A stretch of DNA of 64,000 nt, from assembly GCF_020177575.1 (NCBI RefSeq), contig NZ_JAHTBK010000001.1, positions 248,001 to 312,000 of the forward strand, written 5' to 3'. The notes under the pieces are model-generated. The model saw nothing but the letters and a program-made list of their open reading frames with translations, ran no database searches and was not told the DNA's origin. Positions 18,283 through 26,717 of the stretch are shown here, one piece after another. The position numbers and the translations under genes are program-made. Positions within the stretch are counted from its first letter, which is position 1, and the number at the start of each line of letters is the position of its first letter. The stretch comes from Hasllibacter sp. MH4015. Its GTDB lineage: Bacteria > Pseudomonadota > Alphaproteobacteria > Rhodobacterales > Rhodobacteraceae.

Positions 18283-18645
18283 CTATTCCCCGATATGGTC
18301 CTTGTATTCATCCTCGGTCATGTAATCGTCGACGCTGGCCGGGTTCTCGACCTTGATCTTGAAAAACCACGCGGCGCCCATCGGATCCTCGTTGACGAGC
18401 GCGGGCGTGGCCACGAGCGCCTCGTTCACCTCCACGATTTCCCCGTCGAGCGGGGCCACGATGTCGGAGGCGGCCTTCACGGATTCGATGACAACAACCT
18501 CGTCACCCTTGGACACTTGCGTCTCCAGTTCCGGCAATTCGACATAGACGACATCGCCCAGTTGTTCGGAGGCATGGGCGGTGATGCCCACGGTCACGAT
18601 GTCGGCGTCGGGGCTGAGCCATTCGTGGTCTTCTGTGAATCTCAT
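18283..18645 (-). CDS. gcvH: Glycine cleavage system H protein
   Basis: 120 aa lipoyl-domain protein. The lipoylated lysine is Lys57 in VIESVKAASD; the N-terminal FTEDHEWL and C-terminal acidic helix are typical. Carries the aminomethyl group between GcvP and GcvT. Starts 18 bases after the gcvT stop. Confidence 0.96.
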   Translation of the reverse strand: MRFTEDHEWLSPDADIVTVGITAHASEQLGDVVYVELPELETQVSKGDEVVVIESVKAASDIVAPLDGEIVEVNEALVATPALVNEDPMGAAWFFKIKVENPASVDDYMTEDEYKDHIGE

Positions 18646-18663
18646 TTGGTGTCTCCGTCGTGA

Positions 18664-19776
18664 TCAGCGTTTGTAGCCGGGGGGTGTGAAAGGCAGTTTG
18701 GTTTGGGTGACGTGCAGGCGCTTGCCACGGACCTCGCCGAACAGGGGCGCGTCCTTGGGCGTTGCCGCGTCGATCAGGGCCAGAGCCATCGGCGCGCCGA
18801 GCGTCGGGCCGAAGCCGCCGGATGTTACAGTGCCGATGGGCGTGACTGACGTCTCATCAGCGAAAATCTGAACTCCCGCCCGCATCGGCGCGCGACCTTC
18901 CGGGCGCAGGCCTACGCGGCGGCGCGGCGCGCCGTTCGCGATCTGGTCAAGGATGATATCCGAACCGGGAAATCCACCCTCCCGGTCCCCGCCCGCGCGC
19001 CGCACCTTGCCGACGGCCCAGGCCTGTCCAGCCTCCACCGGGCTGATCGTGGTATCCATGTCCTGCCCGTAAAGCGGCAATCCCGCCTCCAGCCGCAGGG
19101 AATCCCGCGCGCCAAGGCCGATGGGCTCCACCCGTTCGTCCGCCAGAAGCGCGCGGGCGAAGGCGTCGGCACGATCATTGGGAACGGAGATCTCGAACCC
19201 GTCCTCCCCGGTATAGCCGGAGCGGCTGATCCACAGCTCCGCCCCGGTCCAGTCGTGCCGTTGGCTGTCCATGAACCGCATAGCCGCGACGGCGGGGACC
19301 AGATCGGCCAGGGCCGCCTCGGCCTTGGGGCCTTGCAGTGCCAGAAGGCACCGGCCTTCGATGTCTTCCACCCCGTCGATATGGGCGCGCAGATGCGCGA
19401 GGTCGGCGTCCTTGCAGGCGGCATTCACCACGAGGAACAGACCGCCCGGCACACGCGCGATCATCAGGTCGTCGAGTATGCCGCCCAGATCATTGGTAAA
19501 AAAGCCGTAGCGTTGTCGCCCTTCCGCCAGCCCGATCACATCGACGGGCACCAGCGCCTCCAGCGCGGCGTCGGAGCCGTCCGGCAGCATCACCTGGCCC
19601 ATATGCGAGACGTCGAAGAGCCCCGCGTTTTCCCGCGTCCATTGGTGTTCGCCCATCACACCGCGGGCGTATTGCACGGGCATCGAATGACCGGCGAACG
19701 GCACGAATTTCGCCCCAAGCTCGGCATGGAGCGGCGCAAGCGCCAGTTCGATCGGATTGCTGTCCCCGGCCATCAT
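18664..19776 (-). CDS. gcvT: Aminomethyltransferase (glycine cleavage T protein)
   Basis: About 370 aa. Start at ATG 19776 (or the adjacent ATG 19773), with GGAG seven bases upstream. Typical features: FVPFAGHSMPVQY near the start, FDVSHMGQV, the folate-binding SRSGYTGEDGFEI and the C-terminal FTPPGYKR-type end. Transfers the methylene group to tetrahydrofolate, releasing ammonia. First gene after the glycine riboswitch. Confidence 0.94.
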   Translation of the reverse strand: MMAGDSNPIELALAPLHAELGAKFVPFAGHSMPVQYARGVMGEHQWTRENAGLFDVSHMGQVMLPDGSDAALEALVPVDVIGLAEGRQRYGFFTNDLGGILDDLMIARVPGGLFLVVNAACKDADLAHLRAHIDGVEDIEGRCLLALQGPKAEAALADLVPAVAAMRFMDSQRHDWTGAELWISRSGYTGEDGFEISVPNDRADAFARALLADERVEPIGLGARDSLRLEAGLPLYGQDMDTTISPVEAGQAWAVGKVRRAGGDREGGFPGSDIILDQIANGAPRRRVGLRPEGRAPMRAGVQIFADETSVTPIGTVTSGGFGPTLGAPMALALIDAATPKDAPLFGEVRGKRLHVTQTKLPFTPPGYKR

Positions 19777-19812
19777 GTCCCTTCTCCGGGATCTACGACC
19801 CGGCACCATTCC

Positions 19813-19830
19813 GACGCCGAAAATCGGCGC
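19813..19830 (-). promoter_or_regulatory. Hairpin between riboswitch and gcvT (possible expression platform)
   Basis: CGCCGA/TCGGCG stem with a three-base loop (on the minus strand the loop region is T-rich). It lies just after the second glycine aptamer and about 40 bases before the gcvT start, so it may be part of the switching structure. No long U-tract follows, which favours control of translation over termination. Confidence 0.45.
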
Positions 19831-19838
19831 GGTGTGAT

Positions 19839-20010
19839 GCCCCCTCTGTCCTTTGGCCTGAGATCGTTATCCCTTCGGCGGAGGGGATCGCCCCCTCACT
19901 CTCCAGAGTATATTCGCGACCGCAGGTCCTTTTGCCTGAGAGATTACCGGGGCGGTTGCTCCTTCGGCCCAGGGGTATCCGTCTGCCGGATGCCCGAGAG
20001 TCTCCCTGCG
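19839..20010 (-). promoter_or_regulatory. Tandem glycine riboswitch
   Basis: Minus-strand sequence shows two glycine aptamers in tandem. The first (about 19919-20010) runs from GCAGGGAGACTCTCGGGC through CCGAAGGAGCAA to CTCTCAGGCAAAAGGACCTG. The second (about 19839-19910) runs from CTCTGGAGAGTGAGG through CCGAAGGGATAACG to ATCTCAGGCCAAAGGACAGAG. The CCGAAGG and CTCAGGxxAAAGGAC blocks are the class signatures. Sits directly upstream of gcvT-gcvH-gcvP; in known cases glycine binding turns expression on. Confidence 0.95.
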
Positions 20011-20092
20011 ATTGCATGCGAAAGAATACATGGCTTCACACCGCGTTCAAGAGGGCTTGATAGCGATCCTGAATTGCCCCATTCCGGGGCCC

Positions 20093-20647
20093 ATGAATGC
20101 CCCGTTTTTCTTCGGCTATGGCAGCCTTGTGAACCGCGAGACCCACGCCTATCCGGACGTGACCCATGCCCATGTCGCGGGCTGGTCGCGGCGCTGGCAG
20201 GGGACTGGATTGCGCAAGCTCGCGTTCCTGACGGCGCAACCCGATTCGGGCGGCGAGATCCGGGGCCTGATCGCCGCCGTACCAAATGCCGATTGGGCGG
20301 CTCTGGACGAAAGGGAACGCGCCTATGCGCGCCATGGTGTCGCCAGCATAGCCCACGATCACCCGGCTGCAACGGACATTCAGATCTACGCGGTCGAAAA
20401 GCTTCACGCGGAGGAGGGGACGCATCCCATCTTGCTGAGCTACCTCGACACGGTGATCCAGGGCTACCTGACGGAATTCGGGGAAGCCGGCGCGGTGGAG
20501 TTCTTCGAGACGACGCAGGGCTGGAACCGGCCGGTCATGAATGACCGGAACGCACCCCTCTACCCCCGTGCGACGGGCGTGTCAGCGGCGGAGCGATCCT
20601 TCGTGGACGAGAACTTGCAGCGGGTTCAGGCCGCGCTGGCCGGTTGA
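20093..20647 (+). CDS. Gamma-glutamylcyclotransferase-like protein
   Basis: About 184 aa from ATG 20093 (MNAPFFFGYGSLVNR); an earlier start at 20012 would run into the riboswitch region and is less likely. The GYGSL motif binds the gamma-glutamyl moiety and the downstream LDERERAYAR supplies the expected acidic catalytic residue. Family members release 5-oxoproline from gamma-glutamyl peptides or glutathione. Divergent from the gcv operon. Confidence 0.78.
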   Translation: MNAPFFFGYGSLVNRETHAYPDVTHAHVAGWSRRWQGTGLRKLAFLTAQPDSGGEIRGLIAAVPNADWAALDERERAYARHGVASIAHDHPAATDIQIYAVEKLHAEEGTHPILLSYLDTVIQGYLTEFGEAGAVEFFETTQGWNRPVMNDRNAPLYPRATGVSAAERSFVDENLQRVQAALAG

Positions 20648-20663
20648 CGGCGTTGCGGCGCGA

Positions 20664-21080
20664 TCAGACCGTCATGTGCCGCGCGCGGGCGCCGCGTTCG
20701 ATTGCGGCGGCATGCAGGCGGTCGATGTTGAAGACGTGGCGCATTTCCTGAAGGAACCGCAATTCCGCCTGGGCCAGCGCGCCATCGGCGGCGGCGACAT
20801 CACAGGCGAGCGCGTAGGCGGTCTCGAACAGATGCTCCGGCAAGCCTTCCTTCACAAGCCCGAACAACGCGTCGATGCCGTCCTCTTCCTCGAACAGATC
20901 GAAGACGATGTTGGCGATGCGACGCATCCGGTCGGCGTCATAGGCCCCGAATACCGGCAGGAAATTTACCATCTGCTCGATCGACAGCAATTCAGACGTG
21001 CGGATCGTCTCATCCGAGACGGAGATGCCGACCATGATGGCCACAAGCGCGTCTTCGGGTGTGAAGGTATGGTCTGTCAT
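20664..21080 (-). CDS. TerB family (tellurite-resistance type) protein
   Basis: 138 aa from ATG 21080. All-helical, with the TerB pattern of two repeats: TPEDALVAIMVGISVSDE and VAAADGALAQAELRFLQEM, the latter being the DGxxxxxE acidic motif that binds metal in TerB structures. Role uncertain; many stand-alone TerB proteins are not tied to tellurite. Convergent with the cyclotransferase-like gene. Confidence 0.75.
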   Translation of the reverse strand: MTDHTFTPEDALVAIMVGISVSDETIRTSELLSIEQMVNFLPVFGAYDADRMRRIANIVFDLFEEEDGIDALFGLVKEGLPEHLFETAYALACDVAAADGALAQAELRFLQEMRHVFNIDRLHAAAIERGARARHMTV

Positions 21081-21186
21081 GGGCGCTCTCTCATGTCCTG
21101 CTCTCCCGCTCATTTATTGACGCGGCGCTGCCAAAACAATAGGTGCGGGCGCGGGCAATTCGGCCCGCCTTTCCGGGAATCGTACC

Positions 21187-22767
21187 ATGACCGATCTGCG
21201 TGACGCTGCAATGACCTCCAAGGCCTGGCCTTTCGAGGAGGCGCGCCGCATCCTGAAACGGTACGAGACTGCGCTGCCGGACAAGGGATATGTCCTGTTC
21301 GAGACGGGCTACGGCCCTTCCGGCCTACCCCATATCGGCACCTTCGGAGAGGTCTTGCGCACGACGATGGTGCGCCGCGCGTTCGAGGTTTTGTCGGACA
21401 TTCCCACCAAGCTGATCTGCTTCTCCGACGATCTGGACGGGATGCGGAAGGTGCCGGGCAACGTGCCCAACGCCGAGGGTCTGCACGAACACTTGCAAAA
21501 GCCCCTGACCAAGGTGCCCGATCCGTTCGGCACCCACGAGAGCTTTGGCCACCACAACAACGCCATGCTGCGGCGGTTCCTCGATACCTTCGGGTTCGAA
21601 TACGAGTTCATCTCGGCCACCGAGTTCTACGGCACGGGCCGGTTCGACGAGACGCTGAAGCGCGCGGTGGAACGCTATGACGACATCATGGCGGTGATGC
21701 TGAAAAGCCTGCGAGAGGAGCGGCGGAAAACCTATTCCATCTTCCTGCCGATCCACCCCGAAACGGGGCGCGTCCTTTACGTTCCGTTGAAGTCCGTGAA
21801 CGCAGCCGACCACACGATCACCTTCGATGACGAGGACGGCCGTGAATGGACGATCCCCGTGACCGGCGGCAAGGTGAAATTGCAGTGGAAGCCCGATTTC
21901 GGCGCGCGGTGGGCCGCGCTTGGCGTGGATTTCGAGATGTATGGCAAGGACCATTCCACCAACACGCCGATCTACAGCCGGATCTGCGAAATCCTTGGCG
22001 CGCCCGCGCCGGTGACATTCAATTACGAGCTGTTTCTCGACGAACAGGGCCAGAAGATCTCCAAGACCTCCGGCAACGGGATCAGCATGGATGAGTGGCT
22101 GACCTATGCTTCCACCGAAAGCCTGTCCTATTTCATGTTCGGCAAGCCCAAGACGGCCAAGCGGATGCATTTCGACGTGATCCCCAAGGCGATGGATGAA
22201 TATCACCAGCAACTGCGCGCCTATGCGGGGCAGGATACGGCGCAGCGTTTGGCCAACCCGGTCTTCCATATCCACGGCCACAACGTGCCGGCGTCGAGCA
22301 TGATCGTCAGCTTCTCCATGTTGCTCAACCTCGCCTCCGTCGCGTCGGCGGAGGACAAGGAAACGCTGTGGGGCTTCATCCGCCGCTACGCGCCCGATGC
22401 CACCGCCGAAACCCACCCCGACCTGGATCAGGCAGCCGGTTTCGCGGTGCGCTACTTCAACGATTTCGTGAAGCCGGGGAAGGTCTTCCGCCTGCCCGAC
22501 GACAAGGAACGCGCGGCGCTGGAGGATCTGGCCGGGCGGCTCAGGGCCTATGACGGACCGTTGGAGGACGAGGCGTTGCAGACGCTGGTGTTCGCCGTCG
22601 GCAAGGAGCACGGGTTCGAGCCTTTGCGCGATTGGTTCAAGGCGCTTTACGAGGTGCTTCTGGGCGCGTCGCAGGGCCCGCGGTTTGGCGGATTCATCGC
22701 GCTCTACGGCGTGGATGAGACGGTGCAGTTGATCGAAGACGGCCTGGCAGGCAAACTTCTGGGCTGA
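21187..22767 (+). CDS. lysK: Lysyl-tRNA synthetase, class I
   Basis: 526 aa. A class I synthetase by its signatures: PHIGTFG (about 48-54) as the HIGH box and KISKTSGN (about 290-297) as the KMSKS box, with no class II motifs. Charges tRNA-Lys with lysine. Alphaproteobacteria are one of the few bacterial groups using this archaeal-type enzyme in place of class II LysS. Single gene, divergent from the TerB-like gene. Confidence 0.95.
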   Translation: MTDLRDAAMTSKAWPFEEARRILKRYETALPDKGYVLFETGYGPSGLPHIGTFGEVLRTTMVRRAFEVLSDIPTKLICFSDDLDGMRKVPGNVPNAEGLHEHLQKPLTKVPDPFGTHESFGHHNNAMLRRFLDTFGFEYEFISATEFYGTGRFDETLKRAVERYDDIMAVMLKSLREERRKTYSIFLPIHPETGRVLYVPLKSVNAADHTITFDDEDGREWTIPVTGGKVKLQWKPDFGARWAALGVDFEMYGKDHSTNTPIYSRICEILGAPAPVTFNYELFLDEQGQKISKTSGNGISMDEWLTYASTESLSYFMFGKPKTAKRMHFDVIPKAMDEYHQQLRAYAGQDTAQRLANPVFHIHGHNVPASSMIVSFSMLLNLASVASAEDKETLWGFIRRYAPDATAETHPDLDQAAGFAVRYFNDFVKPGKVFRLPDDKERAALEDLAGRLRAYDGPLEDEALQTLVFAVGKEHGFEPLRDWFKALYEVLLGASQGPRFGGFIALYGVDETVQLIEDGLAGKLLG

Positions 22768-22832
22768 AACCTTCGGCCTGCGCCCTACGTGTCTGGCAGG
22801 ATCACTGGTCGACACCTGCAGGAGATGCCCCC

Positions 22833-23276
22833 ATGACCCGCGCCATTGCCCTTTCCGTATTCTTGGCCGTCGGCCTTGCCTTGATCGCCGCTTTCGTCGC
22901 GCCGCGCCCGGTTGCGGCGCAGGAGGTTGTGGCCCCCAATCCCGCGATCGAGGCCGTGATCGGCAGCCAGTTCGACGCCTTCCGCGCCGAAGACGTGCAG
23001 GAGGCCTGGCGTTATGCCAGCCCGAACATTCAGGGCATTTTCGGCGATCCACAACGGTTCGGCGCGATGGTGCAGCAGGCCTTCCCGATGGTGTGGTCGC
23101 CGGGCCAGGTGAATTTCGTCGATCTGCAAGCCTTGGGCGGGCTTCTCGTACAGCGGGTGGAGGTCGTGGATCAGGCGGGCAACCTCCACTACCTTGGCTA
23201 CGCCATGGTCGAAACCGATGACGGCTGGCGGATCAACGGGGTGCAGATCCTGCGCGCGCCGTCCTTCGGGGCCTAG
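22833..23276 (+). CDS. DUF4864 secreted protein
   Basis: 147 aa with a signal peptide/anchor helix (residues 6-30, ending VAAQE). The remainder is an NTF2-like fold by pattern (IEAVIGSQFDAFRAEDVQEA, then YASPNIQGIFGDPQRFGAMV) typical of DUF4864. Function unknown, probably periplasmic. Its stop overlaps by four bases the stop of the convergent nucleoside permease gene. Confidence 0.8.
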   Translation: MTRAIALSVFLAVGLALIAAFVAPRPVAAQEVVAPNPAIEAVIGSQFDAFRAEDVQEAWRYASPNIQGIFGDPQRFGAMVQQAFPMVWSPGQVNFVDLQALGGLLVQRVEVVDQAGNLHYLGYAMVETDDGWRINGVQILRAPSFGA

Positions 23277-24448
23277 CGTTCCTTCACGTAGGGCTCCCCA
23301 CCTGCGCGCGGCGGGATCGCGCGACCGACGAAGCCTGCCAGGATCACCACGGTCAGGATGTAGGGCAGCGCCTGCATGAACTGCACTGGCAGAACGATCG
23401 CGTTCAGCAGCGCGCCCACGCCTGCCGAGGTGTCAAGCTCGGGCAGGCCGATGGCGAAGACGAGCCCTGCAATAAGTGTGATGACGGGAATGGCGAGGTC
23501 GCTGGCGCTGGCCTTGCCGCGCAGAAGCGCCACGAGGCGCAGCACGAGCAGGATGCCCCCGATCAATACGACGAAAAGGAAGGTCAGGCTGAGGAAGGTC
23601 AGAAGCTCGATATTCTGGAAGCGGTTGCCGACAGCATCGAGGAAACCGAACAGCAGGCACGCACCGAGCGCCTCCCACGGACGCCATTTGGCGAAGATGA
23701 GCGCGGCCAGCGCGATGAAGCCGCGGCCCGCGCTCATGTCTTTCACGAAACCCGCCGAAAGGCCGGTGGCAAGATAGGCGCCCGCAAGGCCACACAGCAC
23801 ACCGCAGATGACCACGGCGGCATAGCGCAGACCAACGACGCTGATGCCAGCGGTATCGACGGCGGCGGGGTTTTCGCCCACGGCGCGCAGGCGGAGGCCG
23901 AAGCGGGTGCGGTAAAGGACCCACCAGGTCAGGGGCACGATCACAAGCGCGATGTAGACAAGGATCGAATGGCCCGACAAAAGCTCGGAATAGACCTGCC
24001 CCACAGGCTCCTGCTGCGCGATATCGCGAATGCGGGAGGCGGCGCCGGGCAAGACAATCTCGGAAAAACGCGCATCGCCGGTGAGCGCGGGGGTGCGTCC
24101 GCCCTGGCTGAACCACGTCTGGGAGATCACGACGGTAAGACCGGCAGCAAGGAAGTTGATGGCCACACCCGAGATCAGCTGATTGCCCCGGAAAGTGATG
24201 GAGGCCAACCCGTGAAGCAGGCTGAGCACGACGGAGGCGATGATCCCGATTCCAAGGCCGATCCAGACATTGCCGGTGGAAAAAGCGAAGGCGGCCGAGA
24301 AGAAGGCGGCGGCGAGCATCTTGCCTTCCAGCCCGATGTCGAAAATCCCCGCCCGTTCCGAAAACAGCCCCGCGAGGCAGGCCAGCAAAAGCGGCGTCGC
24401 CAGGCGGAGCGAGCTGTCGGAGAGTTGCAGGATGGTCATGAAATCCAT
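23273..24448 (-). CDS. Nucleoside-type ABC transporter permease (second permease)
   Basis: 391 aa, about nine to ten membrane helices, of the BPD_transp_2 family used by BMP-type nucleoside importers (FSERAGIFDIGLEGKMLAAA near the start is the hallmark, followed by AGLTVVISQTWFSQGG). It should pair with the permease at 25090-26247 to form the channel. Last gene of the operon; it starts three bases after the lysE-type gene. Confidence 0.88.
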   Translation of the reverse strand: MDFMTILQLSDSSLRLATPLLLACLAGLFSERAGIFDIGLEGKMLAAAFFSAAFAFSTGNVWIGLGIGIIASVVLSLLHGLASITFRGNQLISGVAINFLAAGLTVVISQTWFSQGGRTPALTGDARFSEIVLPGAASRIRDIAQQEPVGQVYSELLSGHSILVYIALVIVPLTWWVLYRTRFGLRLRAVGENPAAVDTAGISVVGLRYAAVVICGVLCGLAGAYLATGLSAGFVKDMSAGRGFIALAALIFAKWRPWEALGACLLFGFLDAVGNRFQNIELLTFLSLTFLFVVLIGGILLVLRLVALLRGKASASDLAIPVITLIAGLVFAIGLPELDTSAGVGALLNAIVLPVQFMQALPYILTVVILAGFVGRAIPPRAGGEPYVKER

Positions 24449-24451
24449 GGC

Positions 24452-25093
24452 TCAGATCCTCGACGTGGCAAGCTTGAAGGCGGCGAAGGCGAAGAACGCG
24501 CCAAGCGCGCCTTCAACGTAGCGGCGCGCGCGGAGATAGGCGGCGCGGACCGGTGTGGCAGAAAGGGCCAAGGCCCACGCGGCGTGGCACGCAAAGCTGA
24601 GGACCGCGCAGGAGGCGACGAACAGCGCGATGATCCACAACGGCGCATTCGCGGTCGCGCCGATTGCCGCGATCGCAAGCCAGAAGGCGATCGCCTTTGG
24701 GTTGGTAACTTGCAGCAAGTAGCCCTTGGCGAAGAGCGCGGGCGAGGATTGTCGCGCGACAGTCTGGGCAGCGATCTCTGGCGGGTGGATCGCCTTCCTG
24801 AAGGCGCCATAGGCGAGATACGCGAGGTAGGCCGAGCCTGCCAGTTTCAGCAGCATCATGGCCCAGGCTGCCTGGCTGAGGAACAGGCCGACGCCGAGGA
24901 TGGTGAGGACATTGATCGTGGCGGAGCCGAGCGCGATGCCGAGACACGCGATCAGCGCGGGGGTGCGCCCCTGGCCGAGCGCGAGACCCATGAGCATCGC
25001 GACGGCGGGACCGGGGGAGGATGCGCCGACGAAAAGAATGCCCCAGGCAACGGCGAAGGCAGGCAGGAACGGCAGAAGCGTGTCGATCATCAT
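24452..25093 (-). CDS. LysE family amino-acid exporter, inside the nucleoside ABC operon
   Basis: 213 aa with about six membrane helices and the LysE signature SSPGPAVAMLMGLALGQGR near the N-terminus, and YLLQVTNPKAIAFWLA in the middle. Its ATG overlaps the stop of the upstream permease as ATGA and it ends three bases before the next permease, so it is translationally embedded in the operon. Substrate unknown (amino acids or related amines are usual). Confidence 0.88.
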   Translation of the reverse strand: MMIDTLLPFLPAFAVAWGILFVGASSPGPAVAMLMGLALGQGRTPALIACLGIALGSATINVLTILGVGLFLSQAAWAMMLLKLAGSAYLAYLAYGAFRKAIHPPEIAAQTVARQSSPALFAKGYLLQVTNPKAIAFWLAIAAIGATANAPLWIIALFVASCAVLSFACHAAWALALSATPVRAAYLRARRYVEGALGAFFAFAAFKLATSRI

Positions 25094-26247
25094 CCGTCTC
25101 CTGCCGTCGATTGATCGGCGCGTGTCGGTTTCGGGTTGGGTGCCGCCGCCGTTGCCGGCGCCGCACGCCGGAGCGACAGGAACAGCTTCTCCATCGGCAT
25201 CCGCACCATGTTGTCGAGCGCGCCGGTGAACAGGATCACCAGCGCCTGGATGACAAGGATCATCTCGCGGCTGACGGCAGGCATCTCGAACGCCAACTCA
25301 GCCCCGCCCTGGTAGAGCATCCCGAAGAGAAGCGCGGCAAAGCAGACGCCCACCGGATGGGATCGGCCCATCAGCGCCACCGCGATGCCGACAAAGCCCG
25401 CGCCCGCAACGAAATCGAGCCGCAACTGCTCACTTTCGCCCTGCACGGCGTTGATGGCCATCATGCCGCAAAGCGCGCCAGAGATCAGCATGGCAATCAT
25501 GGTGATCTTGACCGGACTGATGCCTGCATAGACGGCGGCTGTCTCCGAATGGCCGAAGGCGCGGATCTCGTACCCAAGCCGGGTGCGCCAGATCAAAAGC
25601 CAGACACCGACGGCGGCCATCAGGGCAATGAAGAAACTGACATTGAGCGGCGTCGAGGAGCGGAAGCCGAGGAAGCCCGCGAAGGCGCCTGCATTGGGCA
25701 GGTGCGTCGCCTCAGGGAAGCGGACGGAGGCGGTTTCAGCCGAGCCGGGGATCGTGAAGACGTTGTTCAAGACGTAAATCATCAGCGAGGCGGCGATGAA
25801 GTTGAACATGATCGTCGTGATCACGATATGGCTTCCGCGTTTGGCTTGCAGGTAGGCGGGGATCGCGGCCCAGGCCGCGCCGAAAAGGGACGTCAGGATC
25901 GTGACGGCCAGAAGCGCGAGCGTCCAATGCGGCCACGGGATCAGCAGGCAGGCGATGGCCGCTCCGATCCCGGCGACATAGGCTTGACCCTCCCCCCCGA
26001 TATTGAAGAGCCGCGCGTGGAAAGCGACGGCAACGCCGAGCCCGGTGAAGATGAAGTTCGTGGTGTAGAACAGCGTGTAGCCCCAGCCATAGGCCGAGCC
26101 GAACGCCCCGTTGACCATGATCGCCATCGCCCGGAACGGGTTTTCGCCGATCACGAAATAGACCACGAGGCCCGAGGCAAAGAGCGCAAGGACGACGCTG
26201 ATGAGCGGGATCAGCAGGACGTCGGCCCATTTCGGCATTTTGTCCAT
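25090..26247 (-). CDS. Nucleoside-type ABC transporter permease (first permease)
   Basis: 385 aa, about eight to ten membrane helices. BPD_transp_2 family; LFNIGGEGQAYVAGIGAAIA is the conserved cytoplasmic loop contacting the ATPase. Forms the membrane channel with the permease at 23273-24448. The Pro/Ala-rich C-terminal tail (AAPATAAAPNPKPTRADQ) is low complexity. It lies 18 bases after the second coiled-coil micro-gene. Confidence 0.9.
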   Translation of the reverse strand: MDKMPKWADVLLIPLISVVLALFASGLVVYFVIGENPFRAMAIMVNGAFGSAYGWGYTLFYTTNFIFTGLGVAVAFHARLFNIGGEGQAYVAGIGAAIACLLIPWPHWTLALLAVTILTSLFGAAWAAIPAYLQAKRGSHIVITTIMFNFIAASLMIYVLNNVFTIPGSAETASVRFPEATHLPNAGAFAGFLGFRSSTPLNVSFFIALMAAVGVWLLIWRTRLGYEIRAFGHSETAAVYAGISPVKITMIAMLISGALCGMMAINAVQGESEQLRLDFVAGAGFVGIAVALMGRSHPVGVCFAALLFGMLYQGGAELAFEMPAVSREMILVIQALVILFTGALDNMVRMPMEKLFLSLRRAAPATAAAPNPKPTRADQSTAGDG

Positions 26248-26265
26248 ATCAAATGTACTCGTCAG

Positions 26266-26442
26266 CTATGTCAGGAAAAGACGGATTACTGCGGCAACAG
26301 CGAGAGTTCCGCTGATACCCAAGACTAGCGGATAGAACTGAGATTCCATTCGAATTTTCGGAATTTCCAACCGCAATTTCTCTACCTCCAGTCGCAACTT
26401 CTCTAATTCTAATGCGTGTCGATCGCCATCTTTCCGCTCCAA
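26266..26442 (-). CDS. Predicted coiled-coil plus membrane-helix microprotein, second of a pair (58 aa)
   Basis: Read from TTG 26442, five bases after the stop of the 89-aa gene, to TAG 26266-26268. Residues about 2-33 form a charged heptad helix (LELEKLRLEVEKLRLEIPKI), then one membrane helix (FYPLVLGISGTLAVAAVIRL). This frame has clear amphipathic and membrane logic, unlike the overlapping alternative frame. No ATG or GTG is available, so start and translation are uncertain; coupling to the upstream stop is assumed. Base composition is much AT-richer than the operon. Confidence 0.5.
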   Translation of the reverse strand: MERKDGDRHALELEKLRLEVEKLRLEIPKIRMESQFYPLVLGISGTLAVAAVIRLFLT

Positions 26443-26447
26443 CTTCG

Positions 26448-26717
26448 CTAACCGAGGAATGAGGCAAGAATCCCGCCTCCTATTGCAATCAATACGCCTG
26501 CTAGAAGTGGTAGAATAAAGAGCCGGGAAGCAGTCTTTGCTTCTTTGAGTTCGGCCTCAAGCTCGGCAACCCTGTGATGTGCTACGTCCGCCTGCCGGTC
26601 CAAGTCCTCCTTGATAGCCTCAAGCAGCTCCAAAACTTTTGCACGCTCCTTCTCTAAACGCTCAACACTTTGTTCGAGTTCTATTTCCCGCTCACTCCTG
26701 CTTTCTGAGCTGTTCAA
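26448..26717 (-). CDS. Coiled-coil plus membrane-helix protein, first of a pair (89 aa)
   Basis: Starts at TTG 26717, which overlaps the ATPase stop as TTGA. Residues about 8-62 are a continuous charged coiled coil (EREIELEQSVERLEKERAKV, later RVAELEAELKEAK), followed by one hydrophobic helix (residues 67-89, FILPLLAGVLIAIGGGILAS) at the very C-terminus. This is a tail-anchored layout with a cytoplasmic coil. No family is recognised. The gene is visibly AT-richer than the flanking ABC genes, suggesting later insertion into the operon. Confidence 0.65.
   Translation of the reverse strand: MNSSESRSEREIELEQSVERLEKERAKVLELLEAIKEDLDRQADVAHHRVAELEAELKEAKTASRLFILPLLAGVLIAIGGGILASFLG

Noticed and set aside
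26249-26467. 72-codon minus-strand frame between permease and coiled-coil gene
   Set aside because: Composition is random-looking with scattered Cys/Arg; the overlapping frame at 26266-26442 gives a coherent heptad coil plus membrane helix.
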